Counted from the first letter of the stretch, positions 17,392-26,606 are shown. The stretch: 64,000 bases of DNA from UBA2266 sp964406945 (GCA_964406945.1 CAYOTO010000009.1:1-64000); one strand, 5' to 3'. Notes: generated by a model not told the origin, from the sequence alone. A program made the numbers and translations.

Positions 17392-19800
17392 CTAGCGCTC
17401 CGCGCTGCCGGAATACGTGTAATCATAACCATACCCCTCCCGCGAAGGTGAGCACACGAACACCGTCCCCAGCAGATTCCCCCCCGCCGCACTCAATCTC
17501 GCCAGTGCATTCATAACATTGGTCCTTTGCGACACAAGCTCGCGCTCCACCATAATCGTCCCGTCCACCTGGCCGGACAAAATAGTCGCGTCCGCCACCG
17601 GCAGAATCGGGGCGCTGTCTACCAGAATAATATCGTTGTCCCGCCGCAGATAATCCATACACGCCTTGAACGCGCCGTTCGCGGTCTGCTCCAACCACTG
17701 CTGTTCGCCGTTCTGACGCCCCGAAGGCATGACCCGCAGCCCCGGCGTCTCCGTCGCCACAAGATACCGCCCCTCGATCTTGCGTTTGGTAAGCGCATCC
17801 ACAAAGCCCGGCTCCCCCACCAGCCCGAGTCGCCTGCTCAAAGTATTCTTCCTGAAATCGGCGTCTATCACCACAACCCGCTTGCCCGCCAACGCCAGGC
17901 TTGCCCCCAGCTTGAGCGTAAAGGTCGATTTGCCCGTTCCGGGCGCGGCGCTTGTAACCAGCACCGACGTATTCGGACGCTCGCGAAGCCGCGACAGCAG
18001 CGCCGTGCGAACAACGCGAAGTGATTCATTGGCATACGCCTGTCTTTGTTTAAGCTCCTGCATATTCCATTTCTGAGATGAAACCTCGGGTATGCAGCCC
18101 AGGAACGGCGTCTGCATAGCCGCGGGCATCTCATCTACCTCGTGGATCGTCTGATTTTTGACGGCCCTCAAATAAGCAACCCCCACACCGAGTCCCAGCC
18201 CGGCGAACAATGCCATAGCCGTGAATATCACACGTCGGTCGCTGACCGGCTGCGACGAAGCGAACGCCCCCGTCAACACCTCGATGGTACCCGGAACTTT
18301 CCGCTCGATATCCTTCTGCTCTTTGCGCCGACGAACCGCATCATATAATTCCCGCTTCTCATCGAGTAAACTCATCTGCTCCTGAAGAGATTGCGCAGTA
18401 GCAAAAAGGCTCTCGAACTCAGCCTTTTTCTTCTTCAAGTCCTCCTCGACCAGTTGTTTCTCCTTTTGAGCCTGGCCGATCTGGTATTCCAGTGACTCGA
18501 GCCTCTCCTCATAAGTTGCACCACCCGACGCATTGAAATCCGCCGGATTCGTCAGGCCATGCTTGCCTTTTTTGCTCCACAGGTTTTCCAACTGCTCTTC
18601 CCGCTCGCGACGCAATCTCTTCGCAAATTCCAGGTCCCGCTGCAGCAGCACCATTTCAGGGTGGTTGGGATTTAGAACGCCGTTCTCAATTTCGTGCTCT
18701 TTGGTCTGAACCGCCACGTTGAGCCGTCGCCATTCTGCATCTTCATGGTACTCGGGCTTGAGCTTTTCCTGAGGCTCAATCTCGGCCGAATTTGCATCCG
18801 CATTATCGGCGAAACGCTGCAACTGATCACGCTCCCACTCCAAAACCGCGATTCGATCCTCGAGACTGCTCAAATGCGCCTCCACCGAGTCAATCCGAAC
18901 CCGCTTGGCTGCGATGAGTTCCTCGGGAGTTCCCGTTCCCAGAGTCTTTCGATAGTTTGCGCACGTAGTCTCCAATCCCTCTATCTCGTTCTTAAGTGTG
19001 GCGAATTCAGCGACGAGCTGGTCGTAGAGCTTCTGGTCGGCTTCTTCGGACATGTATCTCAGGTGAGCCTTATATTGATCGAGAACAGCATTGACTATGA
19101 CTTCCGCATCCTTCGCGCTGGCCGCCGAGAAAGAAACGTCGATGATTTCCGTCCTGGGCCTTGGACGCACTGACAGATCTTCCCTGAGCCTTTCTAGAGG
19201 CGGCGCGCTCGGCCCGCCTTTCAGTTTCTGAATCAGCGAAACTGCCGGCTTTTTGTACCAGCCCGTCTGCTGAACCTCCTGCTGGTCGAGCACACGCTGA
19301 AGCACCGCAATGTTTCTTATTATCGAGACCTGAGTGTTCATAAAAGACTGATACAGCGGAATCATTCCGTTGTCTTCGGTCCGGAACACCAGCGTCGGAA
19401 TGATCGGCCGGACCCGGATTTCCGCACGGGCACGGTACTTCGGCACGATCTGCGTCCAGATGGCTGCTGTAATCGGACCCGCAATCAGAATGGTGACTAG
19501 GATAATCGTCCATTTGAATCGGAGCACCGACTTGATCAACTCAGCAATCGACTGCCCCGAACCAACGCGTTTTCCGGCCCCGCCCTGGCCGAACGACGGC
19601 CCGTTGGCTGCAAGCACGGGAACATCACCCTGATACTGCCTGTGCCGGGCAACAATCTGCGAATTGCCGGCCCCGACGTCCTGCGAAACGTGACCGCCGT
19701 CAATGTCTTTGGGATTACGCGCAATAGGGTCCGACTCGTGTTCCCGATTATGCCCATCATCCCATCCGCTGTGCCCCATATGGTTATTCGTTTGACTCAT
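17392..19800 (-). CDS. Wzc-like chain-length regulator/tyrosine autokinase
   Basis: An 802-residue polysaccharide co-polymerase fused to a BY-kinase. The N-terminal 85 residues are polar. A first membrane helix lies around residues 90-115, then the Wzz domain with GMIPLYQSFMNTQVSIIRN. A long coiled-coil region of about 200 residues follows, then a second helix (FTAMALFAGLGLGVGVAYL). The kinase domain has Walker A TSAAPGTGKSTFTLKLG, Walker A' VVVIDADFRKN and Walker B IILVDSAPILP. The tail has a tyrosine cluster (GYGYDYTYSG), the autophosphorylation target in this family. It should set chain length and couple polymer export to phosphorylation state. It lies second in the operon. Confidence 0.92.
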   Translation of the reverse strand: MSQTNNHMGHSGWDDGHNREHESDPIARNPKDIDGGHVSQDVGAGNSQIVARHRQYQGDVPVLAANGPSFGQGGAGKRVGSGQSIAELIKSVLRFKWTIILVTILIAGPITAAIWTQIVPKYRARAEIRVRPIIPTLVFRTEDNGMIPLYQSFMNTQVSIIRNIAVLQRVLDQQEVQQTGWYKKPAVSLIQKLKGGPSAPPLERLREDLSVRPRPRTEIIDVSFSAASAKDAEVIVNAVLDQYKAHLRYMSEEADQKLYDQLVAEFATLKNEIEGLETTCANYRKTLGTGTPEELIAAKRVRIDSVEAHLSSLEDRIAVLEWERDQLQRFADNADANSAEIEPQEKLKPEYHEDAEWRRLNVAVQTKEHEIENGVLNPNHPEMVLLQRDLEFAKRLRREREEQLENLWSKKGKHGLTNPADFNASGGATYEERLESLEYQIGQAQKEKQLVEEDLKKKKAEFESLFATAQSLQEQMSLLDEKRELYDAVRRRKEQKDIERKVPGTIEVLTGAFASSQPVSDRRVIFTAMALFAGLGLGVGVAYLRAVKNQTIHEVDEMPAAMQTPFLGCIPEVSSQKWNMQELKQRQAYANESLRVVRTALLSRLRERPNTSVLVTSAAPGTGKSTFTLKLGASLALAGKRVVVIDADFRKNTLSRRLGLVGEPGFVDALTKRKIEGRYLVATETPGLRVMPSGRQNGEQQWLEQTANGAFKACMDYLRRDNDIILVDSAPILPVADATILSGQVDGTIMVERELVSQRTNVMNALARLSAAGGNLLGTVFVCSPSREGYGYDYTYSGSAER

Positions 19801-19886
19801 ATCTACCTTTCGTTCACCCGATATGCCCGGCTCCCACCAAACGCTCTGCCGAAAAGTATAGAAAAAAACGGCGAGTTTTACCAGTT

Positions 19887-19920
19887 ACGGCTTCATAATA
19901 TCAAAAAAATATGAAGCCGT
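19887..19920. other. Perfect 11-bp inverted repeat between wecA-wecG fusion and wzc
   Basis: ACGGCTTCATA at 19887-19897 pairs exactly with TATGAAGCCGT at 19910-19920 around a 12-base A-rich loop. It starts nine bases after the stop of the first gene and ends 86 bases before the Wzc-like start. No uridine tract follows directly on the minus strand, so it may be a pause, processing or partial-termination hairpin rather than a full terminator. Confidence 0.6.
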
Positions 19921-19928
19921 CCAGCCGT

Positions 19929-22235
19929 TCAATCAACCGGTATTTGTGTGGTAATATCGCCTGACGGACCTGAAACCGAATTCTTCGCTCCTTCGCCCTC
20001 CATTGCTTCCCCGAACATTCCTTTGCCGAAGACCCGCAGCATGTACGGTACATAAACCGTCTGCCTCTTGAACCGCTTGCGAGGTTCCGTTAGTAGCTGA
20101 AAAAGCCATTCGGTGCCGGTCTTCTGGAATATTTTGGGCGCGCGCTTGATAGCCCCCGCCGCCACATCGAAACTCCCGCCCACGCCCATGCAGAAAGCCA
20201 CATCGATCGCGGCCCGATACCGCGCCAGCCAGTATTCCTGCTTCGGAGAACCCATCGCAACGAACAGCAAATCTGCATTCGAAGAATTTATCTGCTCTAC
20301 AATCTTATCGGAATCCTCGAAGAAACCGCTGTGCGACCCGACAATCCGCAGGTCCGGACACATCTTCTTCAGCCGCTCACAGGCACGCGAGTTTGATTCC
20401 TCCGATGCTCCAAGCAGGTACACCCCCCACCCTTTCTTTGCGGACAGTGAGATCAGCTTGAAGAACAGATCGCAGCCCGTAACTCGGTTGATAGTGCGGC
20501 CGTTGAGAATCTTTGAAGCTATCGAAACACCCACGCCGTCGCAAATAGTAACATCCACGTTCTTGAGCACGTCGAACAATTCCTTGTCCCGCCATGCACG
20601 ATAGCACTTCTGCGGATTAACCGCCGCCCAGAATGTCTTCTTGCCGGATTCCACCGTGTGCGTAATGAATTCGATAGCCTCATCGTATGTCTCGAACGGC
20701 ACCACCGGAACCCCTATCACCTCGAGCGGATTGGGACGTTCGCCTGGTTCCTGTGGCATTCCTGCCAGCCCCGTTGTCAAACGTTCCCGCAATTCTTCAA
20801 TCGATTCCGGGGGAGGAAACTTGTCGAACAGTCTCGCCAGCAGCATAGCCTTGCGTCCGCTCGCCTCGCCGCTTCCGTTCACCGCCGCACATGTCCGAAT
20901 CTCCCAGTCCGTCGCCCCTCTGCCCCGAAACGGCAAAGTCACCGTCGCTCTTGCCCCCAGGGGAATCTCCTTTTCCGATGCGCGCCAATCGCCGGCCTTC
21001 GTTGAACTGCCGTTGCGGCGCTTAAGCAGCTCCACTTCCTGCAGGTGCATATTCTTGCTTGCCTCGCACAGCACCTCCCACCATTCCTCGAACGACCTGG
21101 CCCGGGCCATGCCGGACGCCGCTTTCTTGAAAACCTTCTTGTCGCGATTCTTTTCACGCGCTGTCGCCTGAACACGCTTCATACCCGCAAGCACTTCGCG
21201 AATGCGCCCCGAACCCAGATAGACAAAAACCGCAAGCAGCCCTACAACGCCGGCGCCCAGAACGGCCACAGCCAGTCCGCCTTCCACCGTCAGAACGAAT
21301 ACGCCGATGCCGCCGGTCAATGCCGTCAATGCATAGATTAAGATAAGAACGGTTCTCTTGGGCAGACCTATATCCAATAGGCACCGGTGCAACCACCCAC
21401 GCTCGTTGGCGAAAATCGACCGGTAAACCACTCCCCGCCGCACCATGGTAAGCGATGCATCCAGAATTGGGATGCCCAGAACCAGAAACGGCAGCAACAA
21501 ACCCACCACCGTCGGTTTCTTCGCCTGGCAGACAACACTGCCGGCCCCTATCACGAAACCAACGAACATCGAACCGCAATTGCCAAGCAGGACTCTCGCC
21601 GGATAAAAGTTGAAGAACAGAAACCCGAACAGGCTCCCCAGAACTGCCAGCATTATAATGACCATTGACATCTGCCCGGCAAGGAACGCCATGAATGCCA
21701 TTGCACCGCAGACTATCGCCGCAATGCCGGCCGCCAGGCCGTCCAGCGCATCGATCAGACTTATGCATCCCGTAATGACCGTAACCCAGATCACAGTTAG
21801 CGGCCAGGCCAGCCAGCCCGTCTGCAACTCACTAGTCGTAACCGAGACACTTTCTATCCTGGCCCCGGACACACTGATCGCGATCGAAGCTCCCACCAGA
21901 CACAAGACCTTTGCCTTGACCGATAAAGACCAGAGATCATCCACAAAGCCCACGGCGAACACAAAAGTCGCAGCCGCAAGCAGTACGATCATCTGAATCT
22001 GGCTCTCTCGGAACGCCTCGCCCGTCGCGTTCTGCAGAAAGAACATTGGAACAATTACCGCCACGCTGGCGGCCAGTACAGCCGCCCCTCCTACCGCGGG
22101 AATCCCCCTGTTTTCCACCCCCCTCTGGCGCGCCCCACAGAGAACGGGCCGCTTCTTTGCCAAACGCGACACAACGGGCGTCAGACCCATAGCCGCAAGA
22201 ACAGCACCAACGAAAACGGCTAAATGTATTTCCAT
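19929..22235 (-). CDS. Fused WecA/MraY-type sugar-1-phosphate transferase and WecG/TagA glycosyltransferase
   Basis: A 768-residue fusion. Residues 1 to about 335 form a polytopic GT4-type polyprenyl-phosphate transferase: VGFVDDLWSLSVKAK (Asp pair), SLIDALDGLAAGIA, and LLGNCGSMFVGFVIG where most relatives have LGDxGS. After a soluble linker (about 340-500), residues 505-745 form a WecG/TagA/CpsF domain: GVPVVPFETYDEAIEFI, NPQKCYRAW, VTICDGVGVSIA, VYLLGASEES, and the signature FVAMGSPKQEYW, ending near RKRFKRQTVYVPYM. The enzyme should load sugar 1-phosphate on undecaprenyl phosphate and add the second sugar. It is the first gene after a good promoter. Confidence 0.9.
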   Translation of the reverse strand: MEIHLAVFVGAVLAAMGLTPVVSRLAKKRPVLCGARQRGVENRGIPAVGGAAVLAASVAVIVPMFFLQNATGEAFRESQIQMIVLLAAATFVFAVGFVDDLWSLSVKAKVLCLVGASIAISVSGARIESVSVTTSELQTGWLAWPLTVIWVTVITGCISLIDALDGLAAGIAAIVCGAMAFMAFLAGQMSMVIIMLAVLGSLFGFLFFNFYPARVLLGNCGSMFVGFVIGAGSVVCQAKKPTVVGLLLPFLVLGIPILDASLTMVRRGVVYRSIFANERGWLHRCLLDIGLPKRTVLILIYALTALTGGIGVFVLTVEGGLAVAVLGAGVVGLLAVFVYLGSGRIREVLAGMKRVQATAREKNRDKKVFKKAASGMARARSFEEWWEVLCEASKNMHLQEVELLKRRNGSSTKAGDWRASEKEIPLGARATVTLPFRGRGATDWEIRTCAAVNGSGEASGRKAMLLARLFDKFPPPESIEELRERLTTGLAGMPQEPGERPNPLEVIGVPVVPFETYDEAIEFITHTVESGKKTFWAAVNPQKCYRAWRDKELFDVLKNVDVTICDGVGVSIASKILNGRTINRVTGCDLFFKLISLSAKKGWGVYLLGASEESNSRACERLKKMCPDLRIVGSHSGFFEDSDKIVEQINSSNADLLFVAMGSPKQEYWLARYRAAIDVAFCMGVGGSFDVAAGAIKRAPKIFQKTGTEWLFQLLTEPRKRFKRQTVYVPYMLRVFGKGMFGEAMEGEGAKNSVSGPSGDITTQIPVD

Positions 22236-22287
22236 TCCGGTCTTCTCTTAAAGCAGCCGACAAATCTCGCCGCCGGCAGATGACGCG

Positions 22288-22315
22288 TTATTAGCTCAAG
22301 CTCCAACCGTGTCAA
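22288..22315 (-). promoter_or_regulatory. Sigma-70-type promoter of the exopolysaccharide operon
   Basis: On the minus strand TTGACA (22310-22315) is followed after 16 bases by TAATAA (22288-22293). The start codon of the fused initiator gene is about 50 bases further on, with AAGAGAAG before the ATG. This is the best consensus match in the gap and is correctly oriented and spaced for the operon. Confidence 0.5.
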
Positions 22316-23524
22316 CAAATCTAATACCGAACGCTAAACACGCACGCCCCGAAAAACCCGAAAACGTGGTTTACTTCGAAATCACGCTCTCCGAGGACCC
22401 GCGCAAAGCGAACCTATCGGCTTTGTCTGGGCCTGCACACTTCCGGTCCTTTCTTTTTGGCCCGATAAAGTTAGACTCCGTCCCCGTCGGTTGCATACCG
22501 ACGTCTCGAATGCGCATTTCTGACTGGCCGGCCTGTGTCCGCGCCCCTCAAGCGCTGACAAGCCTGCAAGTCATACTTACCCTTTGCGCATCCGCTCCTT
22601 TGCTCCTCTCTCCTCCTTTTTCGGCCAAGTAAACACACCGTAATAGTTAAAGCGCACCGCTTGCCGGGCAAAACAACTCAATGTCTCGGTCAATTCGGCT
22701 CCTCCTTGGCCTTTGTATTCGACCTCCGCTCATATATTGCCATTCCTGACTTCACCTGCCCCAGAATTAAGAAAGCACCTTTCAGGGGGGGGCAAACGCT
22801 TCTGACGCGCATAAATACCCCCACCTGAGACTAGCAAAAACTACGACAACTCCTCAGACTCCTTCGCACCCCGCCCCGCGAAACCCTCGCCACAGCGGGT
22901 CCACGGTAAAAGCGCGTGCATGCACAAAGTCCGTATTTCAGTCGCTTTTACGACTACCTTCTAAAATCATATTCTACATTGTGACCGCCTGACCTGTCAA
23001 CCCATTTTAAGCGCCAACCCGCAAAATGCCTGGAAAAACCGTATTTACCACGTAGTCACGACGCAATTCGAACGTCGCAATCCTAAGTCCCGTATCTGCA
23101 AGGGCTTGCACGCTCCGTCAACCGCTCCGGCGATACCTCAGTGCTGACAACGAATACCCGGTCTGCGTCTCTAACCTCCCGCAAGTGCTTTAGATACCTA
23201 GACTTATGTCCATACGCGCACTTCAATTCCTTTTAGATAACCACCTTCTACCGCCTCCTCCCGCCCTCTCCCCTCAAATCCCGCTACCGGTGATCTATGA
23301 CCCTCGCCGTGTACCCTCATTCCAAAAAACCTGTCAATGCCCGTTCCTGGGTTGCTCTCTTCCTGTCGATTTTTTTGCAATTCTGCTGCCATACCAGCTT
23401 TATTGGACCAAAAACAAGCCCTGATGTGTAAAAATAAGCAGAAAAGACCGGGGACTGTCAACACACCGATCGTTCCACACGCCCTGTAATATGCATGAGA
23501 TCGTAAAATTTGGTCAAACCCAAT
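22316..23524. other. Long gene-free region upstream of the exopolysaccharide operon
   Basis: About 1.2 kb between divergent genes with no convincing coding frame: the open frames present have no recognisable domain, signal or ribosome site. It holds an 8-base G run near 22786-22793 and a nested dyad at 22906-22951, where GTAAAAGCG is repeated inverted as CGCTTTTAC around an inner GTGCATGCAC palindrome. The size suggests a regulated leader or an RNA gene, but I recognise no riboswitch or ncRNA family in it. Confidence 0.5.
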
Positions 23525-24178
23525 ATGAATGCTAAATTTCGGCATAAAGTTTACCTTTACAGCGGACACCCGGCCCAATGCCTGCCGCCAATCGCATCGG
23601 CCGGCATCGACATAGATGTAGCCCGCTTTACCGCCCCCGAAAAACTACTCAAGGCACTCCGCTCAAAGCTCTGTGATGTACTCGTAGCCGATTTGCCCAT
23701 CAACGACCCCACAGTGATTCAGAAAATCCCGCAAATAGCCCCCTGCCTGCCCATAATTGCACTGGTCGAACCCGCCGACATCACAACATCTGTCAGCGCA
23801 ATGAAACTTGGGGCCTTTGGCGCGATCGAAAGGCCGCCACAAACGGCTCTTCTACGTGAAACGCTCGTGTCCGCCCTCCGCTTGCATCACCCCCCGCTAT
23901 CGGCCGCAATGCAGCCCCTCAGCAAAACCGAAGCCAAACTTCTGCCGCAAATACTCACCGGCAAATCCTGCAGCCAAATCGCCCTATCCCTAGCGAGATC
24001 TCCGCGCACGATAGAGTTTCACCGCGAAAACATCATGAAAAAACTAAAAGCCCGCAACCTTATGGACCTGTTCCGACTCGTATCCATCGCCAAATGTCCA
24101 TGCTGGCAGCCGCATGCCCCAGCCTTCAGCACCACATCAGCCGCCATGAGGCCTCAGCCCTCGCTCGCGAGCCACTGA
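23525..24178 (+). CDS. FixJ/LuxR-type response regulator with degenerate receiver
   Basis: A 217-residue regulator with a receiver-like domain at residues 8-120 and a LuxR/GerE helix-turn-helix at about 135-190 (LSKTEAKLLPQILTGKSC, ARSPRTIEFHRENIMKKL). In the receiver an Asp stands at the expected phosphorylation strand (VLVADLPIN, D56). The acidic pair after the first strand is missing (VYLYSGHP), the switch Thr/Ser is replaced (ALVEPA), and the conserved Lys is Arg (GAIERPP). It may therefore work without phosphorylation. The tail after the helix-turn-helix is Pro/Ser-rich. The ATG at 23525 is preferred over an in-frame TTG five codons earlier. It is divergent from the exopolysaccharide operon, so regulation of that operon is possible but unproven. 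Confidence 0.8.
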   Translation: MNAKFRHKVYLYSGHPAQCLPPIASAGIDIDVARFTAPEKLLKALRSKLCDVLVADLPINDPTVIQKIPQIAPCLPIIALVEPADITTSVSAMKLGAFGAIERPPQTALLRETLVSALRLHHPPLSAAMQPLSKTEAKLLPQILTGKSCSQIALSLARSPRTIEFHRENIMKKLKARNLMDLFRLVSIAKCPCWQPHAPAFSTTSAAMRPQPSLASH

Positions 24179-25073
24179 GAACACAACATACTCAGATCCA
24201 CGAAATTCACTCTGCAATCGCCGCTTAGGTCCCCCATCTGCTCCCGGCACATCGGCGGCACAACCCCGTCATATATGTGCAGAAACCCGTACGCCTCCCA
24301 GCCCAGATCGACCTGCAGAAGACTGCCGTCATTCCAGTATCCTCTGACCAGCCCGTAACCCAACTCACCCCCATACGGAGCCGCCTGAACGCCGTTACCC
24401 ACAATTGAAACCTCCGGCTCCCGACTCCGGATCGCTTCAATTTCCAGCCTTTCCACCTTCCCTCCCGTCAAAACCACCGATCCGCACGTCGCATAAAGCT
24501 CCTTTACCGCCCCACCCTCGACCACTATCCAGGCACGGTCCGCCTCTTCATTGTAGATTTCGTGGACATCGCCCCCGCTCACCTGCACCGTGCTTGGTCC
24601 TCTCACGTCCACAGCCCCCCGCACTGAGCCGCCGCGAATCTCCAGCATGCTCCTGTGATAGAGATAATGGTCCCCGACGACTATCGCCTTGTCCGAAAGG
24701 ACTATTCTACTCTCGCCGTATGCGTCAAAACCGGTCGTTACGCCCGCAGTTCCGCCGATGTGAACCGTACTGGAGCCGTAACAGCGTCCGCTCCTGACCA
24801 TACCTCGCGATAATATCACCGTCGACTCATCATACGCCGCGCAGTTGTACAGAACACCCCCATACATCTTGAAAGTAGCTCCGTTCGTAACCAGAACCGC
24901 ATCAACTATGCCCCCATCATCTCGACCACAGTGCCGTCCCCCTCGACAACCACCGTCTCGTAAATCCCCCCTGATGGTATCACCGCGTTACTGTCATAGA
25001 CCTGCACAACTTCGGCCCTTACGCCTCCGGCAATTGCGACCGCTGTAAGCACGAACAGTCCAATGTTTTTCAT
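24154..25073 (-). pseudogene. Frameshifted secreted beta-helix-like protein with dockerin-like C-terminus
   Basis: Two frames make one protein. The first starts at 25073 after GGAGGA with a clear signal peptide (MKNIGLFVLTAVAIAGGVRA) and runs into a stop in EMMGA. The second continues from about 24905 with VDAVLVTNGATFKMYGG and ends at 24154. The frames join exactly if the five-G run near 24911-24915 had six Gs. The body is a string of short beta repeats (GGSVRGAVDVRGPSTVQVSGG) like extracellular beta-helix proteins. The C-terminus, MGDLSGDCRVNFVDLSMLCSQWLA, is the EF-hand/dockerin-like tail common on planctomycete secreted proteins. It could be a true mutation, a slippage-controlled gene or an assembly error. 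It converges on the FixJ-like gene with a 25-base overlap. Confidence 0.8.
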
Positions 25074-25251
25074 TCTACCGTCCTCCATGATGATAGACAG
25101 AATATGATTCATCCTAATTACCCCTGTCTCACCAAATTGTCAATCCCGAAAGTAAAATACATTACCATTAAGTTAAGATATACAGTTTTGGCAATCCAGG
25201 CAGGCCGTTGCAGCACGTCTGCCTCCCCAAAACGCGTCGCACTTGCCCACC

Positions 25252-25422
25252 TCACCCCACATACCACGCCACGAGCATTATTACCGGCCACAAGATTGCG
25301 AGCGCCACCATTAGTCCCTGCAGAGTCCGCCCGGAGTACCACCCGGGATGCTCGCCGCACCGACGGCGCAGGTCTTTATCTCGCCGAATCAAAGCCGCAC
25401 AAAAATCTCCAGGGTTGTCCAT
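25252..25422 (-). CDS. Possible small tail-anchored membrane protein
   Basis: A 56-residue frame with a charged N-terminal half (LIRRDKDLRRRCGEHPGW) and one C-terminal hydrophobic helix (LMVALAILWPVIMLVAWYVG). It lies alone between the frameshifted secreted gene and the tRNA-Val gene. The amino-acid layout is that of a real small membrane protein, but no ribosome site is visible before the ATG and I know no family. The rest of the 25074-25489 gap shows nothing else. Confidence 0.3.
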   Translation of the reverse strand: MDNPGDFCAALIRRDKDLRRRCGEHPGWYSGRTLQGLMVALAILWPVIMLVAWYVG

Positions 25423-25489
25423 AAAGCACGACAATACACAGCCGCGCTCTAAGTCTTTAGATGATCCGCACTTACAAATCTCGCAAAAA

Positions 25490-25563
25490 TGGGCGATGCA
25501 GGACTTGAACCTGCGACCCCCTGCGTGTAAAGCAGGTGCTCTGGCCAACTGAGCTAATCGCCC
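25490..25563 (-). tRNA. tRNA-Val (anticodon UAC)
   Basis: The minus strand reads GGGCGATTAGCTCAGTTGG at the 5' end, an anticodon arm CCTGC-TTTACAC-GCAGG giving anticodon TAC, a TTCAAGT T-loop and an acceptor end ATCGCCCA. The acceptor stem GGGCGAT/ATCGCCC is fully paired. The gene is 74 bases and CCA is not encoded. Confidence 0.95.
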
Positions 25564-25778
25564 GAATCGAACACGTAACAATATCGGTTTTCCCCCCTTG
25601 CGTCAACACTTTTGCTCTTTTATATTCCAACAGTGCCGCTGGCGAGCGAATCGAGGCGGTCAACGGCTTGCGAACAACTGCGGAACAGTGTTCTTTGCCT
25701 TTACGGCCCGGCCTGTATAACCGATGTTGAACGTCAGAAGGCCAGAGCAGATAAACCGTTATTAGAAAGGGATTTAAG

Positions 25779-26291
25779 ATGGACATAATCGAGGCAATTC
25801 AGAAGCGTTACTCCTGTCGTTCCTACCACGACAAACCCGTGGAGAAGGAAAAACTCGACCTCGTATTCGAAGCCGCCAGAATTGCACCCTCGGCCAAAAA
25901 CCTACAGGACTGGCGATTCGTCGCCGTAACCGACCCCGAAACCAGAACAAAACTCCGCGCCGCCGCCAACAACCAGCCCTTCATCGAGCAGGCCCCAGTC
26001 GTAATCGCCGCTTGCAGCATATCCGACGAGGTCATGCGTTGCGGCCAGGCCGTCGCCCCGATCGACGTCTCAATAGCCCTCGATCATATAACCCTCCAGG
26101 CCTCCCAGTTGGGCCTCGCAACCTGCTGGGTCGGCTCATTCTATCCCGACAAGGTCCGCCCGATCCTCGGAATCCCCGAAAACGTCGAAATAGTGGAACT
26201 AATGGCCCTGGGCTACCCCGCCGACCAGCAGCCCCCAAGAAAAAGACAGCCCCTCGGGCAAATCCTCTCCTACGAAAAATGGCGGTTCTAA
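25779..26291 (+). CDS. Nitroreductase-family FMN oxidoreductase
   Basis: A 170-residue small nitroreductase. It has the N-terminal FMN-phosphate motif RYSCRSYHDKPVEKEKLD, APSAKNLQDWRFVAV near residue 35, the GLATCWVGSFYPD segment near residue 115, and MALGYPAD before the C-terminal KKW-like end. Such enzymes use NAD(P)H and FMN to reduce nitro groups, quinones or flavins; the natural substrate is unknown. AAAGGG precedes the ATG at good spacing. It stands alone between two tRNA genes on the plus strand. Confidence 0.9.
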   Translation: MDIIEAIQKRYSCRSYHDKPVEKEKLDLVFEAARIAPSAKNLQDWRFVAVTDPETRTKLRAAANNQPFIEQAPVVIAACSISDEVMRCGQAVAPIDVSIALDHITLQASQLGLATCWVGSFYPDKVRPILGIPENVEIVELMALGYPADQQPPRKRQPLGQILSYEKWRF

Positions 26292-26473
26292 TCACGAAGA
26301 GAAGAACTGCTTCGCAGTTTCCCTCGGCCCCGTCGGCGATGCTCCTCAAACCGGCAGGGCCCGAAATACGAACAGAAGACGAAATACGAGCACACGCATT
26401 CACACAAAAAACAACTCAAAAAACAATTGCATCCGGCCGAAACTCATGTAGAATACGATTTTTAGTGATTCCC

Positions 26474-26544
26474 GGGGACGTGGTGTAACGGGAGCACGCC
26501 GCGGTCGCATCGCGGAAATGAGGGTTCGATTCCCTTCGTCTCCA
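26474..26544 (+). tRNA. tRNA-Ala (anticodon CGC)
   Basis: GGGGACG pairs with CGTCTCC at the acceptor stem, including a G3:U70 wobble, the identity element of alanine tRNAs. The anticodon arm is CCGCG-GTCGCAT-CGCGG, giving anticodon CGC. The T-arm loop is TTCGATT. The gene is 71 bases, short because of a small D-loop and a 4-base variable loop. CCA is not encoded; the discriminator is A. Confidence 0.9.
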
Positions 26545-26606
26545 ATCAGCTTCTTTCTCTGACACATCGAACGTCTGCTCAGCTGTGCATAAACTCAGGC
26601 AGATTC

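Noticed and set aside
22309..22632. 107-codon plus-strand frame in the long gene-free region
   Set aside because: No domain, no signal peptide, no ribosome site, and it lies across the operon promoter.
22630..22990. A cyclic-di-GMP (GEMM) riboswitch upstream of the polysaccharide operon
   Set aside because: I looked for the conserved GCAAA and ACGCAAAGCC-type blocks on both strands and did not find them.
25104..25424. Plus- and minus-strand frames around tRNA-Val
   Set aside because: They read through the tRNA or are Arg/Pro-rich shadows; only the 56-codon hydrophobic frame was kept, at low confidence.
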